From contig NZ_CP011868.1 of assembly GCF_001294645.1 (NCBI RefSeq), positions 2,976,001 to 3,040,000 on the forward strand: DNA of 64,000 nt, given 5' to 3'. This DNA comes from Pseudonocardia sp. HH130629-09. GTDB lineage: Bacteria; Actinomycetota; Actinomycetes; Mycobacteriales; Pseudonocardiaceae. The notes beneath the pieces were generated by a model. That model had not been told where the DNA came from. It did no database searches and saw only the letters and a list, made by a program, of their open reading frames with translations. The position numbers and the translations under genes are program-made. Shown in pieces: positions 44,032-53,125 of this stretch (the stretch's first letter is position 1; each line of letters starts with the position of its first letter).

Positions 44032-44784
44032 GTGACCCTGCCGCGCCAGGGGGCGCCGGTACCGCTGGCCGCCGACCTGTGGTGGGTACCGACCGGGGCC
44101 GCCAACGCCTACCTGTGGCGCGACCCGGACGGTGTCGTGGTGCTGGACCCGGGGCTGCCCGGCGAGGAGGACGTGGTGCTCGACGCCCTCGCCCGGCTCG
44201 GTGGACGACCGCAGGACATCGCCCGCATCGTGCTGACCCACTGGCATTCCGACCACAGCGGAGCCGCGGCGGCCCTGGCCACGTTGACCGGGGCCGAGGT
44301 GCTCGCCGGCGCCGCCGACGCCGCCGTGCTGCGCGGCGAGTCCCGCGGGACTCCGCCCGACCTGACCGAGGACGAGCGGCCCGTGCACGAGGCGATCGCC
44401 CGTGCGGCCGGGACGGTGATGGACGCGCCCCGCATCGCGGCGGCGCGGGACCTGCACGACCGGGACCGCCTGGGGCCCGGCGGTGGCGCCGTCGCCCGGC
44501 TCGTCGGCGGGCACACCGAGGGGAGCGTCGCGGTCTGGATGGCCGCCCGGCGTGCGGTGTTGACCGGGGACCTGGCCCGCGGCACGGACGACGGGGGCGT
44601 CGCGTTCGGGCTGTTCCACGTCGACCGGGCGCGGACGGCGGCGGCGCTCCGCGAGCTCGCCGCGCCGGACCCGGTGGTCGCCGGGTTCGGCCACGGTCCA
44701 CCCGCCACCGGGTCCGCCGCCTCAGCACTGCGCGTCGCCTCCGACGGGGTGGCGGAGGGGGACGGCCTCGGCGAGGAACGATGA
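44032..44784 (+). CDS. Metallo-beta-lactamase-fold hydrolase
   Basis: About 250 residues from GTG 44032. Zinc ligands: THWHSDHSG (HxHxDH), LVGGHTEGSVAVW (His), LTGDLARG (Asp) and AGFGHGPPA (His), a glyoxalase II-like set. I prefer GTG 44032 because GAGGGGGG lies just upstream and the fold begins at LWWVPTGAANAYLW. The in-frame GTG 43864 overlaps the monooxygenase stop but would add 56 Pro/Thr-rich residues across the palindrome. It probably belongs to the MarR-controlled operon, with expression possibly limited by the hairpin. Confidence 0.85.
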   Translation: MTLPRQGAPVPLAADLWWVPTGAANAYLWRDPDGVVVLDPGLPGEEDVVLDALARLGGRPQDIARIVLTHWHSDHSGAAAALATLTGAEVLAGAADAAVLRGESRGTPPDLTEDERPVHEAIARAAGTVMDAPRIAAARDLHDRDRLGPGGGAVARLVGGHTEGSVAVWMAARRAVLTGDLARGTDDGGVAFGLFHVDRARTAAALRELAAPDPVVAGFGHGPPATGSAASALRVASDGVAEGDGLGEER

Positions 44785-44814
44785 GGCGGGACACCGAGTG
44801 CCGCCGCCGACGCG

Positions 44815-45825
44815 TCAGCGCGCTACGAGCAGCACCCAGGTACGACCCGGTCTCAGCGGGACCTCACGGCCGTCGGGCCCGGTCAGGCGGGTCGGGGCGG
44901 CTGCAGCGGGGCGGGACCACCGCACGGGGAAGGAGCGTCCCTCGCGCAGGACCTCGGCGTCACCCGTACCGACGGTGACCGCGATCGGGGACACCGAGCC
45001 GGCGCCGTCACGAACCGTGGACTCCCCGACACCGACCCGCTGCACGAGCACCGTGTCCGCCAGCACCGGCCGCCGGTCGGGACCGGCGACGGCGGTCTCA
45101 CCGCCGGTCGCGACCGTCCACGCGGCGTCCTGCGCGCTCCACGTGACGGTGACCGCGGTCGAGCCCACCCGCACGGTGCGCTCCGGGACCGGGGCGCCCC
45201 CGGCAGGCGCCGGCCCGAAGCGCAGACCGATGTCGCGGGCCGGCCCCGCCTGCGGAACCGATCCACGCAGGGCCGCCAGATCAACGTAGAGGTTCAGCGG
45301 TGCCGGCCGGCGGTCGTCGCGCCGGAACGCGCCCGGGACGTCGCGGGGCGCGATCGGGACCATCGGCGCGGGCACGAGCTGCTCCAGGACCGGCGGGGCG
45401 GCACCGGAGAAGACGAGAGCGGGCATGCCGTAGGCACCGAGGAGGCCGATGTCGGTCTCCCGGGCACTGCGCACCGGCCCGACCGACCTCGGCAGTCGCG
45501 AGGCGAACACCGCGAGCAGCCGGGTGAGACCACCCTCGACCGGCTCGACGTAGACGACGTCGGCGGCCTCGACACCGTCCCACGGACGGGCCTTCGCGGT
45601 GTTGTCGATCTTCACGGCGAACACCTGTGCGCCCGGCTCGGAGGGCAACCCGGTCAGCGGCGACCGGAGCGGCGCCGGTGCGTCCGGCGCGGTCGACGGC
45701 CGCGGGACGGGTGACGGCGGCGCGGTGCAGCCGACCGTCGCGGCCAGCAGGATCCCGGCCAGCACCGTCCCGACAAGGGCCACCACCGCCCGGCTCCCAC
45801 GCACCGGCGCACCGTACTCGGCCAC
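44815..45825 (-). CDS. DUF3048-domain lipoprotein
   Basis: About 336 residues. From GTG 45825 there is a short basic N-region and a hydrophobic core ending in the lipobox ATVGC, so it is probably membrane-anchored outside the cell. SPLTGLPSEPGAQVFAVKIDNTAKARPWDGVEAADVVYVEPVEGGLTRLLAVF is the DUF3048 (YerB-like) signature, with VGPVRSARETDI and DRRPAPLNLYVDL later. The function of this family is unknown; a cell-envelope role is often suggested. The frame stays open upstream into unrelated remnants, so the start is my judgement. Confidence 0.8.
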   Translation of the reverse strand: MAEYGAPVRGSRAVVALVGTVLAGILLAATVGCTAPPSPVPRPSTAPDAPAPLRSPLTGLPSEPGAQVFAVKIDNTAKARPWDGVEAADVVYVEPVEGGLTRLLAVFASRLPRSVGPVRSARETDIGLLGAYGMPALVFSGAAPPVLEQLVPAPMVPIAPRDVPGAFRRDDRRPAPLNLYVDLAALRGSVPQAGPARDIGLRFGPAPAGGAPVPERTVRVGSTAVTVTWSAQDAAWTVATGGETAVAGPDRRPVLADTVLVQRVGVGESTVRDGAGSVSPIAVTVGTGDAEVLREGRSFPVRWSRPAAAAPTRLTGPDGREVPLRPGRTWVLLVAR

Positions 45826-46035
45826 CCCGCGCCGCGGCCGCTCGACACGGACGTCCGCGGGGCGGCGGGCGGGCCCACGATGGGTCCCGACGCTCGGGCC
45901 ACCGTGGCGGGACGTGCCCGACGAGCAGGACCCACCGACGGACGGGAGGCGACCACGCCGGGCGCCCCCGCTGCGGACGACGGCGACCGGGCGGCAGCCA
46001 GGGGGGAGCCGGGCGGCGAACCCGAGCAGGTCGGC

Positions 46036-46149
46036 CGCCGACAGCGACGCCGCGGTCCGCGCGGCCAGCTCGCTCATCTGCAGGGTGCGCCCGGGCTCCT
46101 CCGACAGCACCGACAGCACCATGTACTCGAAGAACGTCAGATCGGATTC
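46036..46149 (-). pseudogene. Fossil of a MarR gene (paralogue of 15086-15583)
   Basis: 38 codons read ESDLTFFEYMVLSVLSEEPG and RTLQMSELAARTAASLS, nearly identical to the matching part of the intact MarR at 15086. Both ends are abrupt: one joins unrelated sequence toward the DUF3048 gene, the other abuts the LuxR fossil at about 46149. It has no HTH wing and is not functional. Confidence 0.85.
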
Positions 46150-46580
46150 ACCGCAGGCACGCCGACCGCACCTCGCTCGCCGCTGCGCTTGCCCGCAGCG
46201 CGCGACTCGACATCGCCGCGGGGCGGTGGGACGCCGCCCGGGACGCTGCGGCCGAGGGGCTCTCCGCTGCCGAGCGGATCGGCGCCGAGCACATCGCCTC
46301 GGAGTGCCGCAACTGTCTCGGGTGGCTCGCCGCCGTCCGCGGTGACCACGCCGGCGTGGACCGGCTGGCCACCCGCACCCTGCGCCTCGCCGGGCCGCGT
46401 CGCGATCGTGCGGTCAGCGCCGCGGCCGAGTGGAACCGCGGGATGGCCGCGCTGGCGGCCGGTCGCGCCGACACCGCGCTCGGCCTGCTCGCCCGCCTGG
46501 ACGAGCGCGGACACGACGCGGCGCATCCGATCGTCGCGCTGTCCGCCGGGCTCACCGGGGCGGAGACGGCACGGAGATGA
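46149..46580 (+). pseudogene. Fossil of a LAL/LuxR regulator (paralogue of 19830-22613)
   Basis: About 140 codons read HADRTSLAAALARSARLDIA, AAERIGAEHIASECRNCLGW, LRLAGPRRDRAVSAAAEWNR and LARLDERGHDAAHPIVALSA. They align with the TPR-like middle of the intact LuxR gene (about 21590-21980). The ATPase and HTH ends are gone. It directly follows the MarR fossil and precedes the aldehyde dehydrogenase fossil. Confidence 0.88.
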
Positions 46581-46586
46581 CGGATG

Positions 46587-46706
46587 GCACCGCCGCGCCG
46601 TCGGAGACCGCCGACCGGCTCGACGCCCGCGGCGACGAGGTCGTCGGCCTGCTGTCCGGGGAGAACGGCACGACGCTGCAGGAGACGGCGTTCGCGGGTG
46701 CTCAGC
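46587..46706 (+). pseudogene. Fossil of an aldehyde dehydrogenase (paralogue of 22682-23930)
   Basis: About 40 codons read SETADRLDARGDEVVGLLSG and ENGTTLQETA, matching SEIADRLDARSDQVIDLLSRENGKTLGEAA of the damaged aldehyde dehydrogenase at 22.7 kb. No catalytic motif remains. The LuxR-then-dehydrogenase order matches the 19.8-23.9 kb locus, so this is a collapsed copy of that gene set. Confidence 0.8.
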
Positions 46707-46718
46707 CGTCCTGCGGAC

Positions 46719-47754
46719 TCAGACCTCCCGCACGGTCGCCTCGAGGACCGAATACCCCGACACGCTCGACCGCGCAACACCGTCCAGCACGAATCCCGAC
46801 CGGGCGAGCAACCCGGCGAAGTCCGAGCGGGTGCGTTCCCGCCCGCCCACCATCGCGAGCATGGTGAGATCGGAGATCTTGCCCAGATGGGGCTCGTCTC
46901 CGTCCGGCAGGACGACCTCAGCCACCACCAGACGCGCACCGGGAGCCGCAGCCGCCCGGATCCGGCCGAGGATGCGGAGTGCGTCCTCGTCGGTCCAATC
47001 GTGGAGCACGGTCGATAGCAGGTACACCTGCGCCGACGGCACCGACTCGAAGAAGTCGCCGCCCAGCACCTCGATCCGGTCGGCCAGGCCTGCCCTCGCG
47101 AGCTGATCGTGCGCGGTCGCGGCGACAGGCGGGAGATCGAGCAGCCACCCGCGCCGGTCGGGTTCGTCAGCGACCAACGCAGCCAACACCGACCCGTCGG
47201 CGCCACCGACGTCGACGACCGTGCCGGGCGGGAGCCGGTAGCCCTCCAGCACCTCCGACTGCGCCCCGTGGGTCACGTCGGCCATGGCAGCGGCCAACGC
47301 CGGCACGTGCTCGGGGTGGGCCTGCAGGAACTCGACGAACGGCATCCCGTTGACCAGGTCCGACGCGGTGCGCCCGGTACGCAGGACCTCGGTCAGCGCA
47401 GCGAAGGGCGCATAGTGCGTCTCCATCCAGAACAAGGCGGTGCCGTACACCGACCCCCGGGTCCCCGGGTCCCCGGGTCCCCGGGGCGAGCGTGGCCCCC
47501 AGCTCGGTGACCGCGACGGTCCCGTCCGGCTCGTGGGTGAACACCCCCTGCCCGGTCAGGGAGTGCAGCACCCGGCCGAGCAGGTGCTCGTCCACCTCCG
47601 CTTCCGCCGCCAGGTCGGCCACGGTACGGGGCCCGTCCAGCAGGGCCTGCGGGATTCCCAGCCTCGCCACCGCGTAGAGCGCCTGGGCGATCTGGAACCC
47701 GGCGAGCTTCTCGGTCATGAGCGCGCCGAGCTCGGCGGCCGGACGACTGTCCAT
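46719..47754 (-). pseudogene. SAM-dependent O-methyltransferase, interrupted by 8-bp repeats
   Basis: Methyltransf_2-type enzyme of about 340 residues. N-terminal dimerisation part MTEKLAGFQIAQALYAVARLGIPQALLDGP, SAM motif TVVDVGGADGSVLAALVADEP, then GDFFESVPSAQVYLLSTVLHDWTDEDALRIL (catalytic His region) and ISDLTMLAMVGGRERT. Between TELGATLAPGTRG and SVYGTALFWMETHY three copies of an 8-bp unit put the halves out of frame. Exactly one or four copies would restore it. ATG 47754 is the likely start. It lies 38 bp downstream of the MerR gene and is probably co-transcribed with it. Confidence 0.82.
47455..47486. repeat. 8-bp tandem repeat (CCCCGGGT) inside the methyltransferase gene
   Basis: GGGTCCCC occurs three times in tandem at 47459-47482, with partial units on both sides (CCCC at 47455 and GGGG at 47483). 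Eight is not a multiple of three, so each gain or loss shifts the frame. In the present state the gene is off. This is the architecture of a slippage-prone contingency locus, although actual variation is unproven. Confidence 0.8.
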
Positions 47755-47792
47755 GGTTCTCGTGCACCTCGGTCGTGGTGATGTCGTGTGCT

Positions 47793-48509
47793 TCAGGGCC
47801 CTGCTGCGTCGATCTCCCGGGCGCGCCGCAGCACGTCGATCTGGGCACGGTTGAACAGCGCCTCCACGGCGTGGCCGACGACCCTGCGTGCCGCGGCGGC
47901 CTGCCGCGGTGTGGTGGCCTTGGGTTGCCACACCACGGAGCGCTCGGGCCCGGTCACGAGCGCCAGCGCGATCCGTTCTGCGAGCGCCTGCCTCCGCTGT
48001 TCGTCGGCGTCCTCGGGCAGGTCCCGGAACGCCTCGTCGAGCTCGTCGTTCGGGGCGGCTTCGAGAAGCTCCCGGACCGCGGTCATCGACTCCACGGAGT
48101 AGAGCTGGGCACAGATCGACAGCAACGCGCGATCGTTCTCCCGCAGCCGTGGCGCGACGGCTCCGAACTCGGTGGGGACCTCCGGTGTCGCGCCGGGCAG
48201 CGACAGAGCCGACAGCTCGCTCTGCACGGCCTGCAGGCGTTCGACGGTCCTCGCCAGCTCGGCGTCGACGGCTCGGAACACCGAGGCATGGCTCCCGTCC
48301 CGCGTCACCTCGTCCACCTGCGCCAGCGGGACCCCCAGATCAGAGAGGCGCTTGATGTGCAGCAGCCGGGTCAGGTGGCCGATCTCGTACTTCTTGTAGC
48401 CGTTGGGCGCCCGGTCGGGTTCGGGGAGCAAACCGATCTCGTGGTAGTAGCGCACCGCCTTCACGCTGGTGCCCGTGATCTCCGCGATCTCGCGGGTGCT
48501 CCACGTCAT
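47793..48509 (-). CDS. MerR-family transcriptional regulator
   Basis: 238 residues. The N-terminal MerR HTH reads STREIAEITGTSVKAVRYYHEIGLLPEPDRAPNGYKKYEIGHLTRLLHIKRLSDLGVPLAQV. A coiled-coil dimerisation helix (DAELARTVERLQAVQSELSAL) follows, then a ~120-residue helical effector domain of unknown ligand. It sits between an LLM gene and the methyltransferase, all leftward. It is the only MerR gene in the window and so a candidate, though a distant one, for the three MerR-type promoters at 10289, 13019 and 18769. Confidence 0.92.
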   Translation of the reverse strand: MTWSTREIAEITGTSVKAVRYYHEIGLLPEPDRAPNGYKKYEIGHLTRLLHIKRLSDLGVPLAQVDEVTRDGSHASVFRAVDAELARTVERLQAVQSELSALSLPGATPEVPTEFGAVAPRLRENDRALLSICAQLYSVESMTAVRELLEAAPNDELDEAFRDLPEDADEQRRQALAERIALALVTGPERSVVWQPKATTPRQAAAARRVVGHAVEALFNRAQIDVLRRAREIDAAGP

Positions 48510-48566
48510 CGGAGGATCCCGTTCCGCGCGTTGCGGCGCCTCATCGTCCGGCCCGGCCGCATCGGC

Positions 48567-49466
48567 TCACCGGGTCCGCTCTGCGGCGACGATCTCGCGG
48601 GCGCGTGGTGCGACCTCCCGGCCGAACAGCTCGAGTGCGCCGGGCTCGTCGGAGGCGAGAATGAACCCGGACGTCCCGTGGGTCAGCGCGATCTCGGCGA
48701 CCTGCTCGGCCCACTGCGCCGGTGGCCCGTCGAGGAGCCCCTTCCCGGTGCCGGTGAACGTCCCGGCGATGTTGAGGTAGCGGGTCACCTCGCGCGGGTC
48801 GCGGCCCGCCGCGGCTGCGCCCTCGTCGATGTGGGAGTTCATCTCCGCCAGCGACGCCGGACCGTCCGGCAGAAACATCAGCGACGGCAGCCACCCGTCG
48901 GCGAGCCGCCCGGTCAGCCGCAGCATCCGGGGCCCCAGCGCCCCGATCCGGATCGGGATCGGATGGGCCGGGGCCGGGCCGCGCTTCGCACCGTCGACGT
49001 GATGGAACCCGCCGGCCACGCGCAGCGGGCCGGGCTCGTCGACCGCCCAGATCCCGCGCATCACCGCGATCGCCTCCTCGGTCGCCCGCACGGCCTCACC
49101 GGGTGCGAGACGCCGGCCACCCATGGCGACGACGGCGTCCCAGAACGCTCCGGCACCGAGCCCCATCTCGACCCGGCCGCCGCTGAGCAGGTCCAGGCTC
49201 GCGGCGGCGCGGGCCAGCAGCGGGGCCGGACGCAACGGCAGGTTGAGCACGTTGCCGCAGATCCGGACCCACTCGGTGCGTGCGGCGACGAACGACATGA
49301 GCGTCCAGGTGTCGGTGAACGCCGCCTGGTACGGGTGGTCCTGGAAGGAGACCAGATCCAGCCCGGCCCGTTCGGCGACGAGCGCGAGTTCGACCGGGCG
49401 CATCGGCGGCGCGGCGACCGGGGTGAGGAAGCAGCCGAAGGTCAGCTCATGGCCGTAGTCGCTCAT
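48567..49466 (-). CDS. LLM-class oxidoreductase
   Basis: 299 residues. SDYGHELTFGCFLTPV, LDLVSFQDHPYQAAFTDTWTLMSFVAARTEWVRICGNVLNLPLRPAPLLARAAASLDLLSGGRVEMGLGAGAFWDAV, and IRIGALGPRMLRLTGRLADGWLPS: an F420/FMN luciferase-like barrel. Its ATG overlaps the stop of the LLM-BBE fusion gene (ATGA, 49463-49466), and the first residues resemble those of the fusion's LLM domain (SDYGQRLEFGV), so the two arose by duplication and probably act together. Confidence 0.9.
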   Translation of the reverse strand: MSDYGHELTFGCFLTPVAAPPMRPVELALVAERAGLDLVSFQDHPYQAAFTDTWTLMSFVAARTEWVRICGNVLNLPLRPAPLLARAAASLDLLSGGRVEMGLGAGAFWDAVVAMGGRRLAPGEAVRATEEAIAVMRGIWAVDEPGPLRVAGGFHHVDGAKRGPAPAHPIPIRIGALGPRMLRLTGRLADGWLPSLMFLPDGPASLAEMNSHIDEGAAAAGRDPREVTRYLNIAGTFTGTGKGLLDGPPAQWAEQVAEIALTHGTSGFILASDEPGALELFGREVAPRAREIVAAERTR

Positions 49467-51658
49467 CGGGGACTCGCTTCCGGGGTCGGGGTCAGGGCGA
49501 AGTTGTCGTCGAAGACGCCGTCGGGGTCGTAGGTCGCCTTGAGCCCCCGGAGCCGGGTGAGGGTCCGGACAGGCCATGCCTGGTCGATCCGCTCGGCTCG
49601 CAGACTCGTCTCGAAGCTGAGGTACAGCCCGTCGAGGAACGGCACCAGCGACGCCCACTGCGCGTCGACGGCGTCGGGATCGCTGCCCATGACGACGAGT
49701 GAGAAGTTCGCCGACCGATGAGGGTAGGCCGTCGCGTCCGGGGCGACGTCGGCGACCGCGCCGCCGACCGAGCGCAGCTGGAACCAGTGCACGACGCCGC
49801 TGCGGAGCACCCGGGCGGCGACGGTCGCGAACTCCGGCGTCAGGTGGTGGACGAGCCCGCTTCGGGAGACCGGTTCGCCGCGCGAGACCGGTGCGTCGTC
49901 GCTCGCGTTCGCCATGATGTCGGCGTAGGAGGTGATGGCCACCTGCTGCTCGTACATCGGGGCGAGCCCGGCCAGCGGCCGCAGCCGGGCGAGCACGGTG
50001 TCCGGGTCCGGTGAGTCGACGACGGTACGGGTGAGTGCCACCGCGGGTCGTCGGCCGCTCGGCGGGGGCATGATCAGGAAGCTGGTGAGGTCGCGCGGGG
50101 ACTCCTCGACCACCCGGCCCCACCCGACCAGGTAGCCCGCGACGTCGGGCACCACCTGGGTGAGCGCGGCGAAGGCCACCGGGCCGACCTCGTCGGCGAC
50201 GAACTCGAACGCGGTGACGATCCCGAAGTTGGCTCCGGCACCGCGGACCGCCCAGAACAAGTCCGGATTCTCCGTCTCGCTCGCCCGCACCACTGAGCCG
50301 TCGGCCAGCACCATCTCGACGGCGCGGAGGCGGTCGATCGTCAGCCCGTGCCCGCGGGCCAGGTAACCGATCCCGCCGGCGGTGGCGAGCCCGCCGACGC
50401 CGACGCCGCCGTAGTCGCCCGAGCTGATCGCCCAGCCGTACGGGGCGAGCGCGTTCGCCACGTCGGTCCAGCGGGCTCCCGGTCCGATCCGGACCCGGCG
50501 TGCCGCCTCGTCGAGCACCGCGACGGTGTTCATCGGCGACACGTCGATGACGATGCCGCCGTCGTTGGTGGAGCGCCCGGACAGCCCGTGCCCGGCGCTG
50601 CGCCGGGACAGTGGCAGGTCGGGGTGCCGGCGGGCGAACCCCAGGGCGTCCACGACCTGCTCGACGGTCCCGGCCCGCAGGATGATGCCCGGCGAGCCGC
50701 CACGCAGGTAACCCCCGCGCAGCCGGGCGTAGGCGAGGTCCCCGGGTTCGACGGCGACCGGCCCGGCCGGGACGCCGTCGTAGTCGATACCGGGCCGGCG
50801 CCGGGCGAGCGCCGAGGACCGGCGCACGCGCAGCCCGGCCGCACCGTGTGGGAGAGCCGCATCGGCGCCCGCCCGGACCGCGGGGACGACCTCACGGGCG
50901 AACCGGCGCAGCTCCGCCGGGGCGTCGCGGGCGGAACCGAGATCGAGCACGATCGTCCCCACCCCGTGCTCGACGACGAGTTCCAACAACACGGCCGCCC
51001 CGCCGTCGGTGCCCGTGGCGGGAACGGTCACCCACCGGCGGATCTCGCGCGGGTCACGACCGACCTCCCGGGCGGCGGCGTCGACGAGGCGCCGGCCGAC
51101 GGCGAGGTCGTCGGCACCGGTCAGGGGCACCGACCAGCCGTCGGCGCGGGTCCCCGCCAGCCGCGCCAGGTCCGGGGCGCGCGGGTCCGGGCCGCTCACC
51201 GTGATCGGCACGTCGTGGGCCGGTGCCGCCTTCTGCGCCCCGGCGAGCCGGTGCCGCCGCCCGTCCACGCGGGCGAGCCCACCGTCGAGGACGTCCCACA
51301 GTCCGGTGACCACGTCGATCGTCTCCCCGCCGTCGTGCCCGGGCTCCCCCACCGTGATCCCGAGCTCGACCCGGCCCCCGCTGAGATGGTCGAGACCGGC
51401 GGCGGTCCTGGCGAGCACCGCCGGGTTCCGCGCGGTGCCGTCGTGCCCGTCGGTACCGAGCCGGACCGTGTCGGTGACGGCGGCGACCCAGGACAGCACC
51501 GTCCACGCCTCGGCACCCGGGAGGTCCGGCCGGTCGGGGACGACGACGAGGTCCAGCCCCAGCTCCTCGGCCGCCCGGGCGAGCCGGACCGACACCGCCG
51601 GGTCGCTGGGCAGCCGGACACCGAACTCCAGACGCTGTCCGTAGTCGGACTCGATCAC
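49463..51658 (-). CDS. LLM oxidoreductase fused to a berberine-bridge-like FAD oxidase
   Basis: 731 residues in one frame. Residues ~1-285 are an LLM domain (LDLVVVPDRPDLPGAEAWTVLSWVAAVTDTVRLGTDG, GLDHLSGGRVELGITVGEP). Residues ~290-731 are a PCMH/BBE flavoprotein: SRRSAGHGLSGRS (His position for covalent FAD), YGGVGVGGLATAGGIGYLARGHGLTIDRLRAVEMVLADG, NPDLFWAVRGAGANFGIVTAFEF, and the terminal YDPDGVFDDNFALTP. GTG 51658 is preceded by GGGGGAG; GTG 51670 is also possible. Two flavin centres in one chain suggest sequential oxidations of the same small molecule. Confidence 0.88.
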   Translation of the reverse strand: MIESDYGQRLEFGVRLPSDPAVSVRLARAAEELGLDLVVVPDRPDLPGAEAWTVLSWVAAVTDTVRLGTDGHDGTARNPAVLARTAAGLDHLSGGRVELGITVGEPGHDGGETIDVVTGLWDVLDGGLARVDGRRHRLAGAQKAAPAHDVPITVSGPDPRAPDLARLAGTRADGWSVPLTGADDLAVGRRLVDAAAREVGRDPREIRRWVTVPATGTDGGAAVLLELVVEHGVGTIVLDLGSARDAPAELRRFAREVVPAVRAGADAALPHGAAGLRVRRSSALARRRPGIDYDGVPAGPVAVEPGDLAYARLRGGYLRGGSPGIILRAGTVEQVVDALGFARRHPDLPLSRRSAGHGLSGRSTNDGGIVIDVSPMNTVAVLDEAARRVRIGPGARWTDVANALAPYGWAISSGDYGGVGVGGLATAGGIGYLARGHGLTIDRLRAVEMVLADGSVVRASETENPDLFWAVRGAGANFGIVTAFEFVADEVGPVAFAALTQVVPDVAGYLVGWGRVVEESPRDLTSFLIMPPPSGRRPAVALTRTVVDSPDPDTVLARLRPLAGLAPMYEQQVAITSYADIMANASDDAPVSRGEPVSRSGLVHHLTPEFATVAARVLRSGVVHWFQLRSVGGAVADVAPDATAYPHRSANFSLVVMGSDPDAVDAQWASLVPFLDGLYLSFETSLRAERIDQAWPVRTLTRLRGLKATYDPDGVFDDNFALTPTPEASPR

Positions 51659-51968
51659 GAACGGCCACACTCCCCCGGCCCGGCGGTCCACCTGTCGTCG
51701 GCAGACGTTAGGGGCGTTGCCGTCCCGGCGGATCGGCTGGTCGATCCGTCGCCGCCCGCGCCGGGACGGCCCGACGCGATCCGCGGGCCGTGCACTGCCC
51801 GGGCACGCGCCCCGACAGCGGATAGGACGGCTGATCCGGATTGTCCGAATCGCTCCTAGCGTGCAGGGAGTACGCAGCACCCAGCTCACGTCACCGTCAC
51901 CCTCACCGGAAGCAGGCCATGACTCACCTGATCGATCGCCCCGCCGCCCGTCGCCCGGGGACCACCGG
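51659..51968. promoter_or_regulatory. Divergent promoter region with 19-bp dyad
   Basis: 310 bp between the leftward LLM-BBE gene and the rightward alcohol dehydrogenase, with no gene. GATCCGGA-TTG-TCCGAATC (51833-51851) is a dyad with one mismatch per arm pair, followed by TCCTAGC, a possible -10 for rightward transcription. It may bind a shared regulator; none is encoded immediately beside it. Confidence 0.45.
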
Positions 51969-53084
51969 ATGAGCATGGCCGCGCGGGCGGCCGTCCTGGA
52001 GACGAGGGACGGCGCCTTCGAGATGCGCGACATCACCGTCGACGAACCCCGCGCCGACGAGGTGCTCGTGCGCATGGTCGCCACCGGCATCTGCGCGACC
52101 GACGCCCACGTCCGCGCCCAGCGGATCGCGACCCCGCTGCCGGCGGTGCTGGGCCACGAGGGCGCAGGCGTCGTGGAACGGGTGGGGACGGCCGTGACCA
52201 GCGTCCAGCCCGGAGACCACGTGGTCCTGTCCTACCACTCGTGTGGGGTGTGCCCGCCGTGCGTGTCCGCGCACCCGGCCTACTGCGACCGGGTCTGGGA
52301 CGCCAACTTCGCCGGTGCCCGGCTCGACGGGACCAACGGTCTGCACGCGGTGGACGGGGTCGAGCCCCGCGGGCACTTCTTCGGGCAGTCGTCGTTCGCG
52401 ACGTATGCGCTGGCGCACCGGCGCAACACGGTCAAGGTTCCCACCGACGTGGCGCTGGACGTGCTGGCGCCGCTCGGATGCGGGTTCCAGACCGGGGCGG
52501 GAGCCGTGCTCACGGCACTCGGCGTGGCGCGCGGTTCCTCCTTCGCGGTGTTCGGGACCGGTGCGGTCGGGCTGGCAGCGGTCATGGCCGCCCGGATCGC
52601 GGGCGCCGCGACCATCGTCGCCGTGGATGTCGAGAAGACCCGGCTGGACCTGGCACGGGAACTCGGCGCCACCCACGTCGTCGACGCGAGCCGGGTCGAC
52701 GACCTGGCGGCGGCACTGCGCGCGATCGTCCCCCGTGGGACGGGCTTCGCCCTCGACACCAGCGGCCGCAGCCGGAACCTCACCGCCGGGGTCGACGCGC
52801 TCGCCCCGATGGGCCGTTTCGGCTTCGTCGCCTTCCACGACGGTGCCGAGGCGATGGTGGACGCGTCGAGGCTCGCCGTCGGACAGAGCCTGCACGGGAT
52901 CATCCAGGGCGACGCGGTGTCGGCCCTGCTGATCAACGAGCTGATCTCGCTGCACCGCGACGGGCGCTTTCCCGTCGACCGGCTCACCACCCACTACGAC
53001 TTCGCCGACATCGGCACGGCGTTCGACGACGTGGCCTCCGGAGCGGTGCTCAAGGCGGTCCTGCGCTTCCCCCCACCGGCCTGA
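51969..53084 (+). CDS. Zinc-dependent NAD alcohol dehydrogenase (aryl-alcohol type)
   Basis: 371 residues. GICATDAHVRAQRIATPLPAVLGHEGAGVVERVG (catalytic zinc Cys and GHE), the structural-zinc stretch SCGVCPPCVSAHPAYC, LGCGFQTGAGAVL, and the NAD fold AVFGTGAVGLAAVMAARIAG. It resembles benzyl-alcohol/XylB or AdhC-type enzymes oxidising alcohols to aldehydes. ATG 51969 was chosen, with ATG 51975 an alternative. It is followed 42 bp later by an MBL-fold gene and is divergent from the LLM-BBE gene. Confidence 0.92.
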   Translation: MSMAARAAVLETRDGAFEMRDITVDEPRADEVLVRMVATGICATDAHVRAQRIATPLPAVLGHEGAGVVERVGTAVTSVQPGDHVVLSYHSCGVCPPCVSAHPAYCDRVWDANFAGARLDGTNGLHAVDGVEPRGHFFGQSSFATYALAHRRNTVKVPTDVALDVLAPLGCGFQTGAGAVLTALGVARGSSFAVFGTGAVGLAAVMAARIAGAATIVAVDVEKTRLDLARELGATHVVDASRVDDLAAALRAIVPRGTGFALDTSGRSRNLTAGVDALAPMGRFGFVAFHDGAEAMVDASRLAVGQSLHGIIQGDAVSALLINELISLHRDGRFPVDRLTTHYDFADIGTAFDDVASGAVLKAVLRFPPPA

Positions 53085-53125
53085 TCCCCGGCGGCGAACC
53101 GAGAAACGACCTGGAGGACCACACC

